Source: Halichoerus grypus (taxonomy: Eukaryota > Chordata > Mammalia > Carnivora > Phocidae). From it: a stretch of DNA of 64,000 nt. Shown piece after piece: positions 11,606 through 24,160 of this stretch. The notes beneath the pieces were generated by a model, which did not search any database, was not told the origin of the DNA, and saw nothing but the letters and a program-made list of their open reading frames with translations. How positions within the stretch are numbered: position 1 is the stretch's first letter; every line of letters starts with the position of its first letter. The DNA lies in assembly GCF_964656455.1 (NCBI RefSeq), contig NC_135715.1, forward strand, positions 40,496,603 to 40,560,602. Direction: 5' to 3'. A program made the position numbers and the translations under genes.

Positions 11606-13215
11606 AGGTTTCAAGTTTGTGTCTTTCTGTGTTTTAAGAAAGATCAATTGTTCCTTTTCTAAATGTGTCAAAACAAAATTTTGTAAATATTAAATACATA
11701 ATACTCATTCAAATACATATAAGCACGTGGTAAAGTTCTGTTTAACTAAGTGAAGAGACTGGCAGGATGATAATGTGGTTCAAAAGAGGATGCAAAAGAA
11801 AGAAAGCCTGAAGTAAAATTGCTAAATTAGATACAATCTGGCTAATGTCCTATAGTATAATACAACCATCACTTTTTGCATTGCCTTGTCTTCTAGACAG
11901 AAATTAATTACATATTTAAAAGCCTAAAAATTCTTTTCATCTTTTCACTTTGCTGCTCATTATATGTAACTTTCCAGAACTATAAAATGCCAAAATATCT
12001 GGAACCTGTTTAATTATGAATAGTGTCAGAGTTACATGCCCTTTAGAGACAGAGGTGGGCCTCTAATGTCTCAAAGATATTGAAAGATATTGAAAAGATT
12101 GCCATTAATGTTTTGCTTCATTTCTAAATTTTGGGTGATTTTTCTTAACAATCAATAAGGTTACATAAATCATGTATTTGCTTTTTTTATATTTACATAT
12201 ATATGTGTAAAATATATATATATATATTTTTTAACTCAAGTAATACATGTATAGCCTCATAAGTTGAAAAATAACTTTTTGTTTGTTTTGATTTTTAAGA
12301 GGCTCTGGGACCAAAATGTTAGTTGAAAACTGACTGTATTTATGGCTTATCTAACCCAAACACAGTTCAAATGATAAAATCTGGTACTCATTTGCATTGT
12401 TTAATGGAACGAGTTTACTTGATTAGAACCCTCTGACTGTTAATTCTTAGAGAAAGGAAGCTAATGATAAATGCATCAAGTAAAAACAAATCCTCTAATT
12501 TCAGAACTGGGGGAGTTTACCATGGATAAATCTCATATTAAAGATTAAAATAGTTTTAAGTCAATTATCTTTACTATGGGGAATCATTAACCAAAAATTT
12601 CATAGCAATAAATACTTCTATCCATGCTTTTTTTACTAAGTATGTTGGTGGTTACTTCAAAATCATCTTAGCTAAAGCCATTGTTTCATTCACATGACAT
12701 TCAGATATAATAAATTTATTTCAGCTGACTTAAACTAACATATCCTCAATTTGATAGCATTTTAACAAATATATAAATATTATGTCCTCTTGGAGATATC
12801 ATGAATATAGAAATAGTAAAATAGTTGAGTAACTGGTCTTAGTACACTTCTCAAAAGATAACAGAAGATGGTTATCAACTTCTTTTTTATGTAAGTCTAT
12901 GCATACCATTACTCCATCTATTTTAATTACAGAAAAATGTCAGTAATAATATTAATGTTTAATAATATTTAAAAATGAGAATCTAAAAACATTCTCCTAC
13001 CAATAAATATAAGTGTAGGATTCAAATCTAAGTTAGTTTAGGCTTAAATATTGCATATGATTCATGCATATGAACCTAACAGATTACCACAAATAATATA
13101 TAAGGTAGTTAAGAAAAAATACCAAATATTCTACTTAATTGTTATATTTGTACTTGCATACTTACCCCCTTATATTTTTCTATAATAACATTGTGAGATA
13201 ATAGAAAGAAACATA
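11606..13215. other. unique AT-rich stretch, no gene seen
   Basis: No gene or named repeat. A TA-rich run lies near 12189-12231 (TATATATGTG followed by TATATATATATA). Confidence 0.5.
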
Positions 13216-14060
13216 TATCTATATGAATATTGGTCTATGCCCCTGGTTCCTGGCACACAGCTCCTAAAACCCTTGTAATCCCATCAGTGATAAGACCACT
13301 AGGAACATCTTTCGTTGTAATATTTGATCTGTGACCCTGGCTTCTGACGCAGAGCTGCTAAATCCCTTGGAATCTCCTGAGTGATGGCACTGTCTTTTGT
13401 TCTAATGAGTTGACTCCTGGTGGGCTCTTGGATGGGGGCGGGTCACCAAAAAGATCAAGTCATGATTAAAAGCTCGGAATTTTTAGCCCCATTTCCCATT
13501 CTCCAGAGAGCAGAGAGGGGTTGAAAACAGAGTTAATGACTGATCATGTCTGTGTGATGAAGCCTCCACAAAAAACAAACAAACAAAAAAAAAGAGTACA
13601 GGGTTTGGAGACCTTCTGGTTTGGTGAATGCCTGCAGGTGCAAGGAGAGTGGCAGCTCAGAGAGCGTGGCAACTCCATGCTTTTTCCCATATACTTGGTC
13701 CTATACAACTCTTCCATCTGGATTTTATCTGCATCCTTTATCATATCCTTTTATAATAACTGTTAAGCAGTAAGCAAATTGTTTTCCTGACCTAAGTGAG
13801 CCACCCAATGTAAATTAATTGAACCCAAGGAGGGAGTTGTGAGAACCTTCAATGTATACCCAATCAATCAGTAGCCCTTCATGTGTGGGATCTGATGCTA
13901 TTGCTGGGTGGACAGCGGCAGAACCGAGTTAAATTATTAGACACCTAGCTGGTTATCACAGAATTGTTTGGTGTGAGAAGAACTACCACACATCTCATGT
14001 CAGAAGTGTTGTAAGAGTAGTAGTGGTGTGAGAGTAAAGGAGAAACACAGGAGAAGTGTA
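13216..14060 (+). repeat. old mammalian interspersed repeat, copy 1 (family unnamed)
   Basis: Contains landmarks shared in reverse with 46700-47592: a duplicated left end (units at about 13231-13321 and 13322-13406), GATCAAGTCATGATTAAAAG, TGATGAAGCCTCCACA, GGTTTGGAGACCTTCTGG, GAACCCAAGGAGGGAG, GGGATCTGATGCTATTGC and CACACATCTCATGTCAGAAG. I recognise the pattern as a common ancient mammalian repeat, possibly LTR-class because of the AATAA-type signal in the middle, but cannot name it. The 81- and 66-codon open frames here are chance. Confidence 0.7.
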
Positions 14061-15720
14061 GGTTTTCTAAATAAATCCTAATTCCATAATGTCAGTTAAG
14101 GAGGGATTTTAAAGGAAATTTGGCATGGAAATATGATTACAGCATTAAATATCTACATGTTTCAAAATTACACTTTTTTTTAAATAGAAAGGTATATATG
14201 CACATGCAGTATATGTGCTTTCTTACATACATATACTTAAGTATATATATTCATTGTATGTGTATATTACATAAAGTATAAGCAAACATTTCCTTTCTTT
14301 TTTAAAGAGATAATGCAGAATATATTCAACTCAATGTGATTTATGTGATATTTAAGTATATTTATTTTGTTTCATAATTTTCTGTTTAGTGTCCTGATTT
14401 CCACCATCATTTATGTATCAGTGACTACTATTACACTCCTCTTTTCAGTTGTTGTTTCTAATGTGTGATGACCTGAGATTATAGAGAGCAGTATCATCAG
14501 AACATGATATAAGTTTTACTACAGGCCTTGGAATATTAGGTTTTCAATAAATAACAAATGTATGAATTAATACTAAATTTGAAAATGTCCGGGTTTGTGT
14601 TAGGTATTAATATTAAGCAAAGGGCTATCTTATGGCTTGTATTCTGGAAGTTAACCTTTGCTTTAGTCTGAACCTAAAGTAAACATGTATAACAATAGTT
14701 GGTTTATCTCTACGTGTGGTAGCTTAGATTACTTTTGAAGAGATATTTTTCACTCATAAGGAAAAATGTAAATGCACATATTATCCCACATTTCACCCTC
14801 TGAGGTTGATTTTGATCAAGGCCAACTTCAGGAAAAGTTTGGTTCTCTAGGGAATCCTCAGAGCTGTCTCCAGATTCCCAGAATAGAAGAGAACAGCTTC
14901 TGGCAGTAATGGAAATAAATAGCCAGTACCATAGTACAAGCAGCACATTCTTAGACTAGGCTTCATTCCAGTCCTATGAGGCATGCATCATGCCTATTTT
15001 GAGTTCCTTATAATCTTATGATCACTTTGCCTTTTATATGTAAAACAAACCAAACTACTCTCTGTTAAAAGCATGCACCTTTTTTTTCCTTTTTTCTGTT
15101 GCTGAAAATAATTGTGCAACGTGTGAGGATGCTCACAATGTCAATTTGTAGAATGGAAGGATGTTTGGGACAGAAGATATGATGATTACTTCTTTAGATG
15201 GACAGATGTCATTTCTATTTGAACTAGATACCTCAGATGTGCTATGGTTTGGAGGAAGCATTTAGTAGGGAGCTACATGCCACAGAAGCCAAGCTGAGTG
15301 ATAAACACCAAAACATTTATTTAATAACTCAAAACCTTATTTTTGGCTAGTAAGTTCCCTTTGAGCATTCTCTGTGGGTCCACTCTTTATCTTTATGAGA
15401 TCCTGTAGTCCAATTTCATTAATGAATTTTATTTCAGATTTACTCACATATGGTCCAATGAGGTAATAGACAATATATAATTAGCATATATAGGGACATT
15501 TTTATCTTGCTTAATTTTATTAAAGTATCACTGCATATTGCATTATCAAAATCAGCACAGTTCTTTGCAAGAGAGCCATTTGTGTTCCTAGTTTGTTTTT
15601 TTATTCCCCTGTGGGGGGGAGCACGATTCAATTTAACAAATGTATACTAAGAAACCTCTATCTGCAAAGTAAAACTATGGATTATAGAACATATATTTTT
15701 TAAATAAAGGTTAACCTATA
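14061..15720. other. unique AT-rich stretch, no gene seen
   Basis: No gene recognised. A possible MIR/L2-like terminal fragment (GGCCTTGGAATATTAGGTTTTCAATAAATA region, about 14525-14555) is too short to call. A 78-codon antisense frame at 14710-14946 has no supporting context. Confidence 0.45.
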
Positions 15721-15736
15721 AATATTTTAACCATTA

Positions 15737-15926
15737 GGGCGCCTGGGTGGCTCAGTTGGTTAAGCGACTGCCTTCGGCTCAGGTCATGATCCTGGAGTCC
15801 CTGGATCGAGTCCCACATCGGGCTCCCTGCTCGGCAGGGAGTCTGCTTCTCCCTCTGACCCTCCCCCCTCTCATGTGCTCTCTCTCATTCTCTCTCTCTC
15901 AAATAAATAAATAAAATCTTTAAAAA
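15737..15926 (+). repeat. CAN SINE, young GCGACTGCC type
   Basis: GGGCGCCTGGGTGGCTCAGT head, GATCCTGGAGTCC block and TGACCCTCCCCCCTCTCATG body. Target-site duplication of 16 bp with one mismatch, AATATTTTAACCATTA at 15721-15736 and AATATTTTAATCATTA at 15927-15942. Confidence 0.97.
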
Positions 15927-16065
15927 AATATTTTAATCATTATTCTTGCAAGCCAAATTTTATACATTAATTTACTGGCACAACCATCACTTACAAGTCA
16001 AATACTACATTCTTATTTCTCACCTTGGGAGAGAGAATATGAATAAATCATACTTCTTGCTTAAA

Positions 16066-16071
<6 letters not shown>

Positions 16072-16096
<25 letters not shown>

Positions 16097-16100
16097 TAAT
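16072..16100. repeat. (TA)n microsatellite
   Basis: A-rich run of 12 followed by about 13 TA units. Probably polymorphic in length. Confidence 0.9.
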
Positions 16101-16839
16101 TAGTTTAGGAGATAAACATATAAACAAATATTTGCCCCTTGAAATAATAAGTGCCGTGCTACAACCAGGAAGTACAGAGGAGGAACAGCCAAAAGTAATA
16201 AGATTTTAGAGTAATAAGGCAATCTAAATATATTAAAAATCACTTATGCTAAAAACCTAAAAATTATAAATTAAATGAAACCTATATCTCTATTATATAA
16301 AATAAATAAATACAGAATATATGTGCATATGTGCAGATGATGCATAACTTAGCTGTTTAGATATAAAGTAAAAATTTTCAGAGACTAAAATGTATAATGG
16401 AGCCAAACTCCAGAAAAGTAAGCAAATATTAAGTGGCTTCTGTAGGGGAACAGGCTAATCTATTATTCCAGGGCTTACTAATGGGAACGGAGAGGAAAAA
16501 AAAACAAAACAAACAAAACAGACAAACAAAAGGCCCACAGAACAAAGAAATAAAATCTAGGACCAACTAGTTTCTGCCCAGAATTACCTTAAAAACCCTG
16601 CATAGCTCTTGGCCATGTCCATAGTAGATAAACTTGAAAGATGCTACTCTTACAGAGAGAAATAAGGAAATACATAATACCTACCTCTACTCTTGGTAAA
16701 AGGGCAAAATCTCCCCTGAACTTATCCCCTGAATTACATCCAATGTTGTTGGACCTCCAGTTGCCTTGTAGAAACAAATGGTATTCCTCTCTATTGCTAC
16801 ACACCTTTAACCCAGGACTCAATTCTTTCAGGAAAAAAA

Positions 16840-17025
16840 ATTCTAAGGAACATGAACTCATAATTCATCTAAAAACACCAATCAGAGAGAAAGGAACACT
16901 TACATACAAAGAGATGACAGTAAAAATTGACTCCCCACCATTAATAGTGGAAGACAGAAAACAGTGATGAAAGAAAGTGCTGAGAAAAAAATAAATGGCA
17001 ACCTGTAACTACATATTAAGAGATT
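16840..17025 (+). repeat. possible old L1/HAL1 ORF1 fragment
   Basis: The stretch reading TLTYKEMTVKIDSPPLIVED, followed by GAAAGTGCTGAGAAAAAAAT and GGCAACCTGTAACT, follows the order of an L1-type ORF1 segment (a basic motif, a 'T(A/S)DxS' region, then 'VLKENNCQPRI'). The match is weak and I saw no clear boundaries, so this is tentative. The 108-codon frame at 16641-16967 partly overlaps it. Confidence 0.35.
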
Positions 17026-17289
17026 ATTTCTTTCTTTTATTTTTAGCAAAATATATCCTTATTATCAATTAATTTTTCTTAAAAGAACTCCCATATCATA
17101 TGGAAAAATGAAAATGATACCAAAAAACAGTTCTGACAAAAAAAAGCATGATGAGAAAAGAAAATAGTGTAAGTAAAAAAAGTCCATAGAAAATAAAATA
17201 TAATAATATTTAATTTGATATTTTGGGAACAGAATGATAAAACTAAAGAGCAATAGTATCCAATTAGGAAAGGAATGTTTAAAAATGTT

Positions 17290-18480
17290 AAAGTCTTCTA
17301 AGCTCCTTTATAAGTGTATTGAGTAATTTGTTAAAAGAATGTTTAATTTTATTTTGATGAATAATTAAGCTTCGAAATCGTTTCTCTAATCTCCACACAT
17401 TTAGGAAATTCGAAAATATCACTTTGTTATTGATTTCTTAGTATTTCCTCATAGTATTCAATTTGTTTAAATCCATGAAATGGGATCTTTATGCCAGAAA
17501 TTGTACTTTTGAGTTCTAGAATTTCCATTATTTTAGATTTGTTCCCCTTTTTATGCTGGGATTTCCCATCCATTCATTTATAATGGGCATTACTTACTTT
17601 AAATCTTTGAATACATTTATTGGAGTGGCTTCCAAGTACTTGGCTGCTAATTTTACCATCAATCATTTTTGAGGTCTGTCTCTATTACCTATATATTTCC
17701 AAACAATAGGTACGTTTTCTTGATTCTTTGCATGCCTTTAATTGTATACTGGATATATTTAAAAGTATATTGTAGATATTTTGGATTTGATTATTCACGT
17801 CCGAATAGAGTTGGTCTGATTCAGTTAGGCAATTATATTATGGACTGATAACCTTACATTGTGTAGGCTTATTTTATGCTTTGTGAGAGTGTGACGTTTA
17901 GAAAATCAGACATTTATGAAGTCCTTCTAACCTAGTGGGATTTAAACTCCTCCACATCTCTTTTGGTAAAAACCAGAGAAAATCTCTAAGTTTTTCCACC
18001 TTCCAATTGTTTTGTTTGTTTGTTTTGCTTTTATTTATGTTCTATCTTATCTGGCTCATTGACTCCCACATATGCACATCACAGGTGTCAACTAAGAACA
18101 TAACAGGAATTTTATGCAAATAGCAGGGTTTACCATTGGTGATTTCCTTCTTTCCTGGGTTTACCTACACAATGTTTAGTCCCTGTACCAACCCTAAACT
18201 TTGGCCTCTGCTACCTCAACCCAATAAGACTGCAGATTTTGGCATGAATTCTTTCTTCATGGTAACAGGTAGATTGGGAGATGTCCTCAGGGGAAAGGGC
18301 TTATCAATGTGGATTTTATGCAGTGTGCTTTCATTCTTTCAAATATTAAGTTCCCAGTGGTTTCTGTCTGTTTATAATTATACCCAGTGTCTCCAAATAT
18401 GTATTTTATGTGTTTTTTCCAACCTCATAATTTTTATCTGTAGAGATTTATTTCAGTACAAGATCACCTATCATTAAGTA
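17290..18480. other. AT-rich stretch, possible very old L1M-type UTR
   Basis: TATGCTGGGATTTCCCATCC, CATTTATTGGAGTGGCTTCC and GATTCTTTGCATGCCTTTAA recall the extended UTR of ancient L1M elements, but I cannot align it confidently. A 113-codon frame at 18136-18477 has no protein-family signature, no flanking splice sites and low-complexity composition. Confidence 0.3.
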
Positions 18481-18665
18481 AACTATATTGTATGTTTGTA
18501 TTCCTGCTACAATGGAGTGTTTGCAATAGAGTCCTCATGGCCCACAAAGCCTAAAATATTTACTATTTAGCTATTTACAGGGAAGTTTGCATATCATTGA
18601 TAAAGATAATATAATAAATCAAGATATCTTTCCCAACCGTAAAAATAATATAATATAAATTTCTT

Positions 18666-18868
18666 TATTTTATTTTTTTTAAATATTTTATTTATTTATT
18701 TGATAGAGAGAGACATAGCGAGAGCAGGAACACAAGCAGGGGGAGTGAGAGAGGGAGAAGCGGGCTTCCCGCAGAGCAGGGAGCCGGATGTGGGGCTCGA
18801 TCCCAGGACCCTGGGATCATGACCTGAGCCAAAGGCAGATGCTTAATGACTAAGCCACCCAGGTGCCC
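18666..18868 (-). repeat. CAN SINE, minus strand, perfect TSD
   Basis: TTTAAATATTTTATTTATTT tail end, GAGAGACATAGCGAGAG body and CACCCAGGTGCCC head. Perfect 17-bp target-site duplication TATAATATAAATTTCTT at 18649-18665 and 18869-18885. Good presence/absence marker. Confidence 0.97.
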
Positions 18869-18885
18869 TATAATATAAATTTCTT

Positions 18886-19660
18886 AAGGAGAATTGTTTT
18901 ACTCATTCTTTTACTTTACTAATTTGAAATGTATTTATCATCTCTTTCTGTTTTCAGACATACTGAAAGGGAGTATTTCCAAAATAGAAAAAAAATTATA
19001 TATCTATATTTATAGAGACTATTTTAACAATATGAAAAGATTTCCAGCTCTCCAAAATAATACTATAAAATATTACTTTGAAAATACTTGTAACTTTAAC
19101 AAAAACATGATATATTTACTTTGGTTAAATTTCAGGATGAATACCTCTATGTACAATATTTAGCAACATATTTTCTCTCATTGTACATTTTTTATTTCAC
19201 ACATACATTTTGTGGAAAAAGATATAGTTTACTACTCTCACTCTAAGAACCTTCCACCCACATATATGCTATTATTGTTTTTTGCTTTGATATAACTAAG
19301 CAGATATTTTACTAAGTAAATGTAAGGCACTACCTTTGTTGAGATGAAAATAATTACATATTTCAAATGTTTCAGATATATATTATTATCTACATTATGA
19401 TTTTATTATTTGTTTTAACCATTACTCCTTCTTTACTCACAATCCTTTTGCTCCTTTTGTAGGTGATAAGAGGCACTTTATGCATGACTTACCCCAGCTC
19501 CATTTAAATTTGACTCATTTCTACATTTTTTTCTGCATCAGTGATAAATCTAACACTTATAACTGATAATTTTATAATTATTGTTAAAATATTTGCTGGT
19601 GACTAGTCTTATTGTACTTCAAACAAAACATATGAAACTTGGCTCTATTTTTTAATGTAA
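18886..19660. other. unique AT-rich stretch, no gene seen
   Basis: TTCTGTTTTCAG at about 18957 looks like a splice acceptor, but no donor follows at exon-like distance. Nothing else recognised. Confidence 0.45.
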
Positions 19661-19682
19661 AATCAAATTAATAAATCTGGAA

Positions 19683-21213
19683 CTTGAGGGAGACAAGATG
19701 GCAGAATAGTAGGGGACCTCGTTTCATCTGGTCCCTTGAATTTAGCTACATAACTATCAAATTATTCTGAACATTTATGAATTCAAACTGAGATGTAAGC
19801 AAAGAATTGCTGGAATTCTACAAATAGAAAAGCAACCACTCTTTGCAAGGTAGAAGGTGCAGAGAAGTGAATCTGAGAGGATGTATCTGAAGACAGTCAG
19901 TGGAGGTGGGGAGGAGCCTCTGGAAGCTGGCTGCAGGAAAGTGATATAGCCCTGAAGCACAAAATCGGAACCTTTAGAAATCTGCTCCAGTGAGAGATGT
20001 CACTCTGAAAGGTGCTCAGGTGGTGAATCAGGGCAGAATCCTAGGTTGGACAGTGTGGTCTCAAGATCCCAGATTCACAGAAAGAACAGGGGTGCCTGAG
20101 CCAGCAGAGTTCCCAAGCACTGAAGCGGGGAAACCAGTGAGGGTCAGTGAGCCCAGGAGGGGTCTCTCAGCTTGGTTTGCCATAAACCACAAACCACGGC
20201 TTGGTCGGGTGACAGCTCTCTGTGAGGGACCTTGCAAAGGACAGAAAAGCAGGGACTCTCTGCCTTCCCCCTGGAGGATTGGTGTGGGCATGCACTGCAG
20301 GTGACTGCAGAGTTTGGCACACACAAGATTGAAGACCGCTTATTCCTGAGGGTTTACTGAAGAGAGGGGACTACAATCTTTCAGCTCCAGGGCTGGAGAT
20401 CCAGGTGTGGCCATTTTTGTTTTCATCCTCTAAAGAGGCGTGGAAAGCCTTCAGGAAACAAAAGCCACATAGAGCAACCAGAAGCAGTTTACACTGAGCC
20501 CGGCCCCCTGACGAGGGGTAGTGCAACTCTGCCCAGGCAAAGACACCTGAGAATCAGCACAGTAGTCCCCTTTCCCAGATGACCAACTGGAAGAACAGGT
20601 GAACACCATGTTTATGAGCACACAGGACTGCAAAACTCCAGTGCTAGGGGAAAATAGTATATAGAATTCAATGGTTTTTTCTCATGATTCATTTCTCTTT
20701 CAGTTTAAAATTTTCCTTTTCTTTTTTCTTTTTTCCTTTTCAACTACTTTCTTATTTTATCAACTCCTTATTTTTAAGTCCTGTTTTTAACTTCATTTTC
20801 TACATTTACATTTTATAGTCCTCATTTTTTGCTTCCTTTCACTGTATTCAATTTTATTTTTGTATATATATAAGTTATGCTTTCTTTGCAATTTTGGGAT
20901 TTAGTGTCTTCTAACAAACAGACCAAAATACACCCAGGACCAAGTGGATCACTCTGTTCTGTCCACCTGGGAGATTATATTCTCTCCCCTCCCCCCTCCA
21001 CTTTTTTTTTTCCTCTTTTCTTTTTTGGTTTCTGACCTCTTCAGATTTGTCTAGTATGTATTTCGTTGGGTTATGGTTGATATTTTTGATTTTGCTTTCT
21101 CGTTCATCCATTCTTCTCTGGGCAAAAAGAATAGAAGGAGGAATTCACAACAAAAGAAAGAATAAGAGGTAATACTCTCTGTTACAGATCTAATCGATAC
21201 AGATATAAGTAAA
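19683..21213 (+). promoter_or_regulatory. L1 5' UTR with YY1-like site
   Basis: About 1.5 kb precedes the ORF1 start. CAAGATGGC at 19694-19702, next to the 5' end, matches the YY1 core that sets accurate initiation in human L1 (known for human; inferred here). A long T/C-rich tract occupies 20680-21070. Open frames of 60-104 codons here are UTR noise. Confidence 0.65.
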
Positions 21214-21973
21214 ATGTCAGAGCTGGAATTCAGGATAACGATTATAAAGTTACTACCTGGGCTTGAGAAAAGCATAAAAGACACTAGAGAATCTCTTAGT
21301 GCAGAAATAAAATCTAATCAGGCCAAAATTAAAAATGCATTAACTGAAATGCAGTCTAAATTGGATGCTCTAATAGCTAGGTTTAATGAGGCAGAAGACA
21401 GAGTAAGTGACATAGAAGGCAAGTTGATGGAAAGGGAGGAAGCTGAGGAGAAAAGAGGAAAACAACTAAAGGACCATGAGGGGAGGCTTCGAGAAATCAG
21501 ATAACATAAAGTAAAACAATATTAGAATTACTGGGGTACCCAAAGAAGAAAGAGAGAGAGGGGCAGAAGGTATATTTGAGCAAATCACAGCTGAAAAATT
21601 CCCTAATGTGGGGAAGGAAACAGGCATACAAGTTCAAGAGGCAAAGAGGATCCCTCTCAAAATCAATAAAAATAGATCAACAACCCTACATATAGTAGTG
21701 AAGCTTACAAATTTCCGAGATAAAGAGAAAATCCTGAAAGCAGCTCAAGACAAGGGGTTCTTAACCTACAGACGTAGAAACATTAAGCTGGCAGTAGACC
21801 TATCCACAGAGACCTGGCAGGCCAGAAAGGGCTGGCATGATACATTCAGGGTACTAAATGAGAAAAATATGCAGCCAAGAATACGTTATCCAGCAAGGCT
21901 GTCATTCAGAATGGAAGGAGAGATAAAGAGCTTCCAGGAAAAATGGAAACTAAAAGAATATGTGACCCACTAA
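21214..21973 (+). pseudogene. L1 ORF1 (RNA-binding chaperone), frameshifted
   Basis: L1 ORF1p binds L1 RNA as a trimer and acts as a nucleic-acid chaperone in the cytoplasmic RNP. The first part (21214-21504, 96 codons) starts MSELEFRITIIKLLPGLEKS and carries the heptad coiled coil (IKNALTEMQSKLDALIARFN, then EDRVSDIEGK). The frame breaks at about 21500, where a shift to the next frame plus a TAA at 21512 follows LREIR. The second part (from about 21515; ATG at 21608) keeps the RRM/CTD hallmarks: KINKNRSTTLHIVVKL, KEKILKAAQDKG, VDLSTETWQARKGWHD, QPRIRYPARLSFRMEGEIKS. It ends at TAA 21971-21973. The start ATG fits the normal ORF1 N-terminus. Confidence 0.9.
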
Positions 21974-22091
21974 ACCAGTCCTGCAAGAACTATTAAAGGG
22001 GATCCTATAAGTGAAGAGAGAGCCCAAAAGTAACACAGACCAGAAATAAACAGAGACAGTCTACAGAAACAGCGACCTTACAGGTAATACA

Positions 22092-24160
22092 ATGGCACTA
22101 AATTCATATCTTTCAATAGTTACTCTGAATAATAAATGGGCTAAGTGCTCCAATCAAAAGACACAGGGTATCAGATTGGATAAAAAAGCAAGACCCATCC
22201 ATATGCTGTCTACAAGACTCATTTTAGACCTAAAGACACATCCAGATTGAAAGTGAGGGGGTGGAGAACCATTTATCATGCTACTGGACATCAAAAGAAA
22301 GCTGGGGTGGCAATCCTCATATCAGACAATTTAGATTTTAAAGCAAAGATTGTAGTTAGGGATGAAGAGGGTCACTATATCATACTTAAAGGGTCTATCC
22401 AGCAAGAAGACCTAACAGTTATAAATATTTACGCTCCTAATTTGAAAGCAGCCAGTTATATCAACCAATTAATAACCAAATTAAAGAAACACATTGATAA
22501 TAATACAGTGATCATAGGGCACTTCAACACCCCACTCACAGCAATGTACAAATCATCTAAGCAGAAGATCAACAAGGAAATAAGGGCTTTGAATGACACA
22601 CTGGACCAGATGGACTTCACAGATATGTACAGAGCATCCACCCTAAAGCAACAGAATACACATTCTTCTCAAGTACACATGGAACAGCTCCAGAATAGAT
22701 CACATACTGGGTCCCAAATCAGGTCTCAACCAATACCAAAAGATTGGGATTACTCCCTGCTTATTTTCAGTCCACAATACTTTGAAACTTGACCCCAATC
22801 ACAAGAGGAAATTTGGAAGGAACTCAAGCACTTGCAGGCTAAAGAGTATCCTACTAAAGAATGAATGGGTCAACCAGGACACTAAAGAAGAATTTTTAAA
22901 AATTCATGGAAATGAATGAAAATGAAAACACAACTGTTCAAAACCTTTGGGATACAGCAAAGGCAGTCCTAAGAGGGTTGTATAGGAATACAAGCCTTTC
23001 TCAAAATATTAGAAAAGTCTCAAATACACAAGCTACACTTCCACCTAAAGGAGCTGGAGAAAGAACAGCAAATAAAACCTAAACCAAGCAGGATAATAAA
23101 AATAATAAAGATTAGAGCAGAAATCAATGAACTAGAAACCAGAAGAACAGTAGCACAGATCAATGAAACTAGAAGCTGGTTCTTTGAAAGAATTAATAAG
23201 ATCGAGAAACCCCTAGCCAGACTTATCAAAAAGAAAAGAGGAAGGACCCAAATTAATAAAACCATGAGTGAAAGAGGAGAGATCACGACCAACACCAAGG
23301 AAATACAAATAATCATAAGAACATATTATTAGCAACTACATGCCAACAAATTAGGCAATCTGAAAGAAATGGATGCATTCCTAAAGACATATAAACTACC
23401 AAAACTAAAACAGGAAGAAATATAAAACCTGAACAGACCCATAACCAGGAAGGAAATTGAAGCAGTAATCAAAAATCTCCCAACAAGCAAGGGTCCAGGA
23501 CCAGATGAATTTCTATGAGAATTCTACTAAACATTTAAAGAAGAACTAATACCTATTCTTCTGGAGCTTTTCAAAAAATAGAAATGGAAGGAAAACTTCC
23601 AAACTCATTCTATGAGGCCAGCATTACCTTGATCCCCAAACTCGACAAAGATCCCACCAAAAAGAAAAATTACAGACCAATATCCCTGATGAAGACGTAT
23701 CCCAAAATTCTCACTAATACTAGCCAATAGGATCCAACAGTACATTTAAAGGATTATTCACCAAGACCAAGTGGGATTTGTTCCTGGGCTGCAATGGCAG
23801 TTCAACATCCACAAAACAATCAACCTGATACATCACATTAATAAAAGAAAGGGCATGAACCATATGATCCTCTCAATTGATGCATAAAAAGCATCTGACA
23901 AAGTATAGCATCCTTTCTTGATTAAAACTCTCCACAGTGTAGGGATACAAGGAACATACCTCAATATCATAAAAGCCATCTGTGAAATGCCCACAGTGAA
24001 TATCATTTTCAATGGGGAAAAACTGAGAGCTTTTCCCCTAAGGTCAGGATGCCCACTCTCACCACTGTTGTTCAACACAGTACTAGAAGTCCTAGCCTCA
24101 GAAATCAAACAAAAAGAAATAAAAAGCATTCAAATTGGCAAAGAAGAAGTCAAACTCTCA
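22092..24160 (+). pseudogene. L1 ORF2 (endonuclease-RT), frameshifted and truncated
   Basis: ORF2p nicks target DNA and reverse-transcribes L1 RNA. MALNSYLSIVTLN at 22092 is the usual start; a frameshift follows within 20 codons. The endonuclease core is readable in another frame (22247-22792): KKAGVAILISDNLDF, LTVINIYAPNLK, IIGHFNTPL. In the last, the catalytic Asp of the usual G-D-F-N-T-P motif is His (codon 22520-22522). The RT part is spread over frames; 23918-24160 retains [34 protein letters not shown] and [14 protein letters not shown]. Four residues (TRQG) normally between RSG and CPLS are missing. The sequence stops just before the FADD catalytic box because of the internal deletion. 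Confidence 0.9.

Noticed and set aside
16641..16967. 108-codon open frame as a gene
   Set aside because: No splice sites, no recognised family; its 3' half resembles decayed L1 ORF1.
18136..18477. 113-codon frame
   Set aside because: Composition is driven by phenylalanine-, serine- and leucine-rich AT sequence; no start context, splice signal or family motif.
22247..22792. 181-codon open frame as a protein gene
   Set aside because: It is the L1 endonuclease region (NIYAPN, HFNTPL) inside an element bounded by target-site duplications; not a host gene.
23833..24129. 98-codon antisense open frame
   Set aside because: Reverse strand of the L1 RT region; a shadow.
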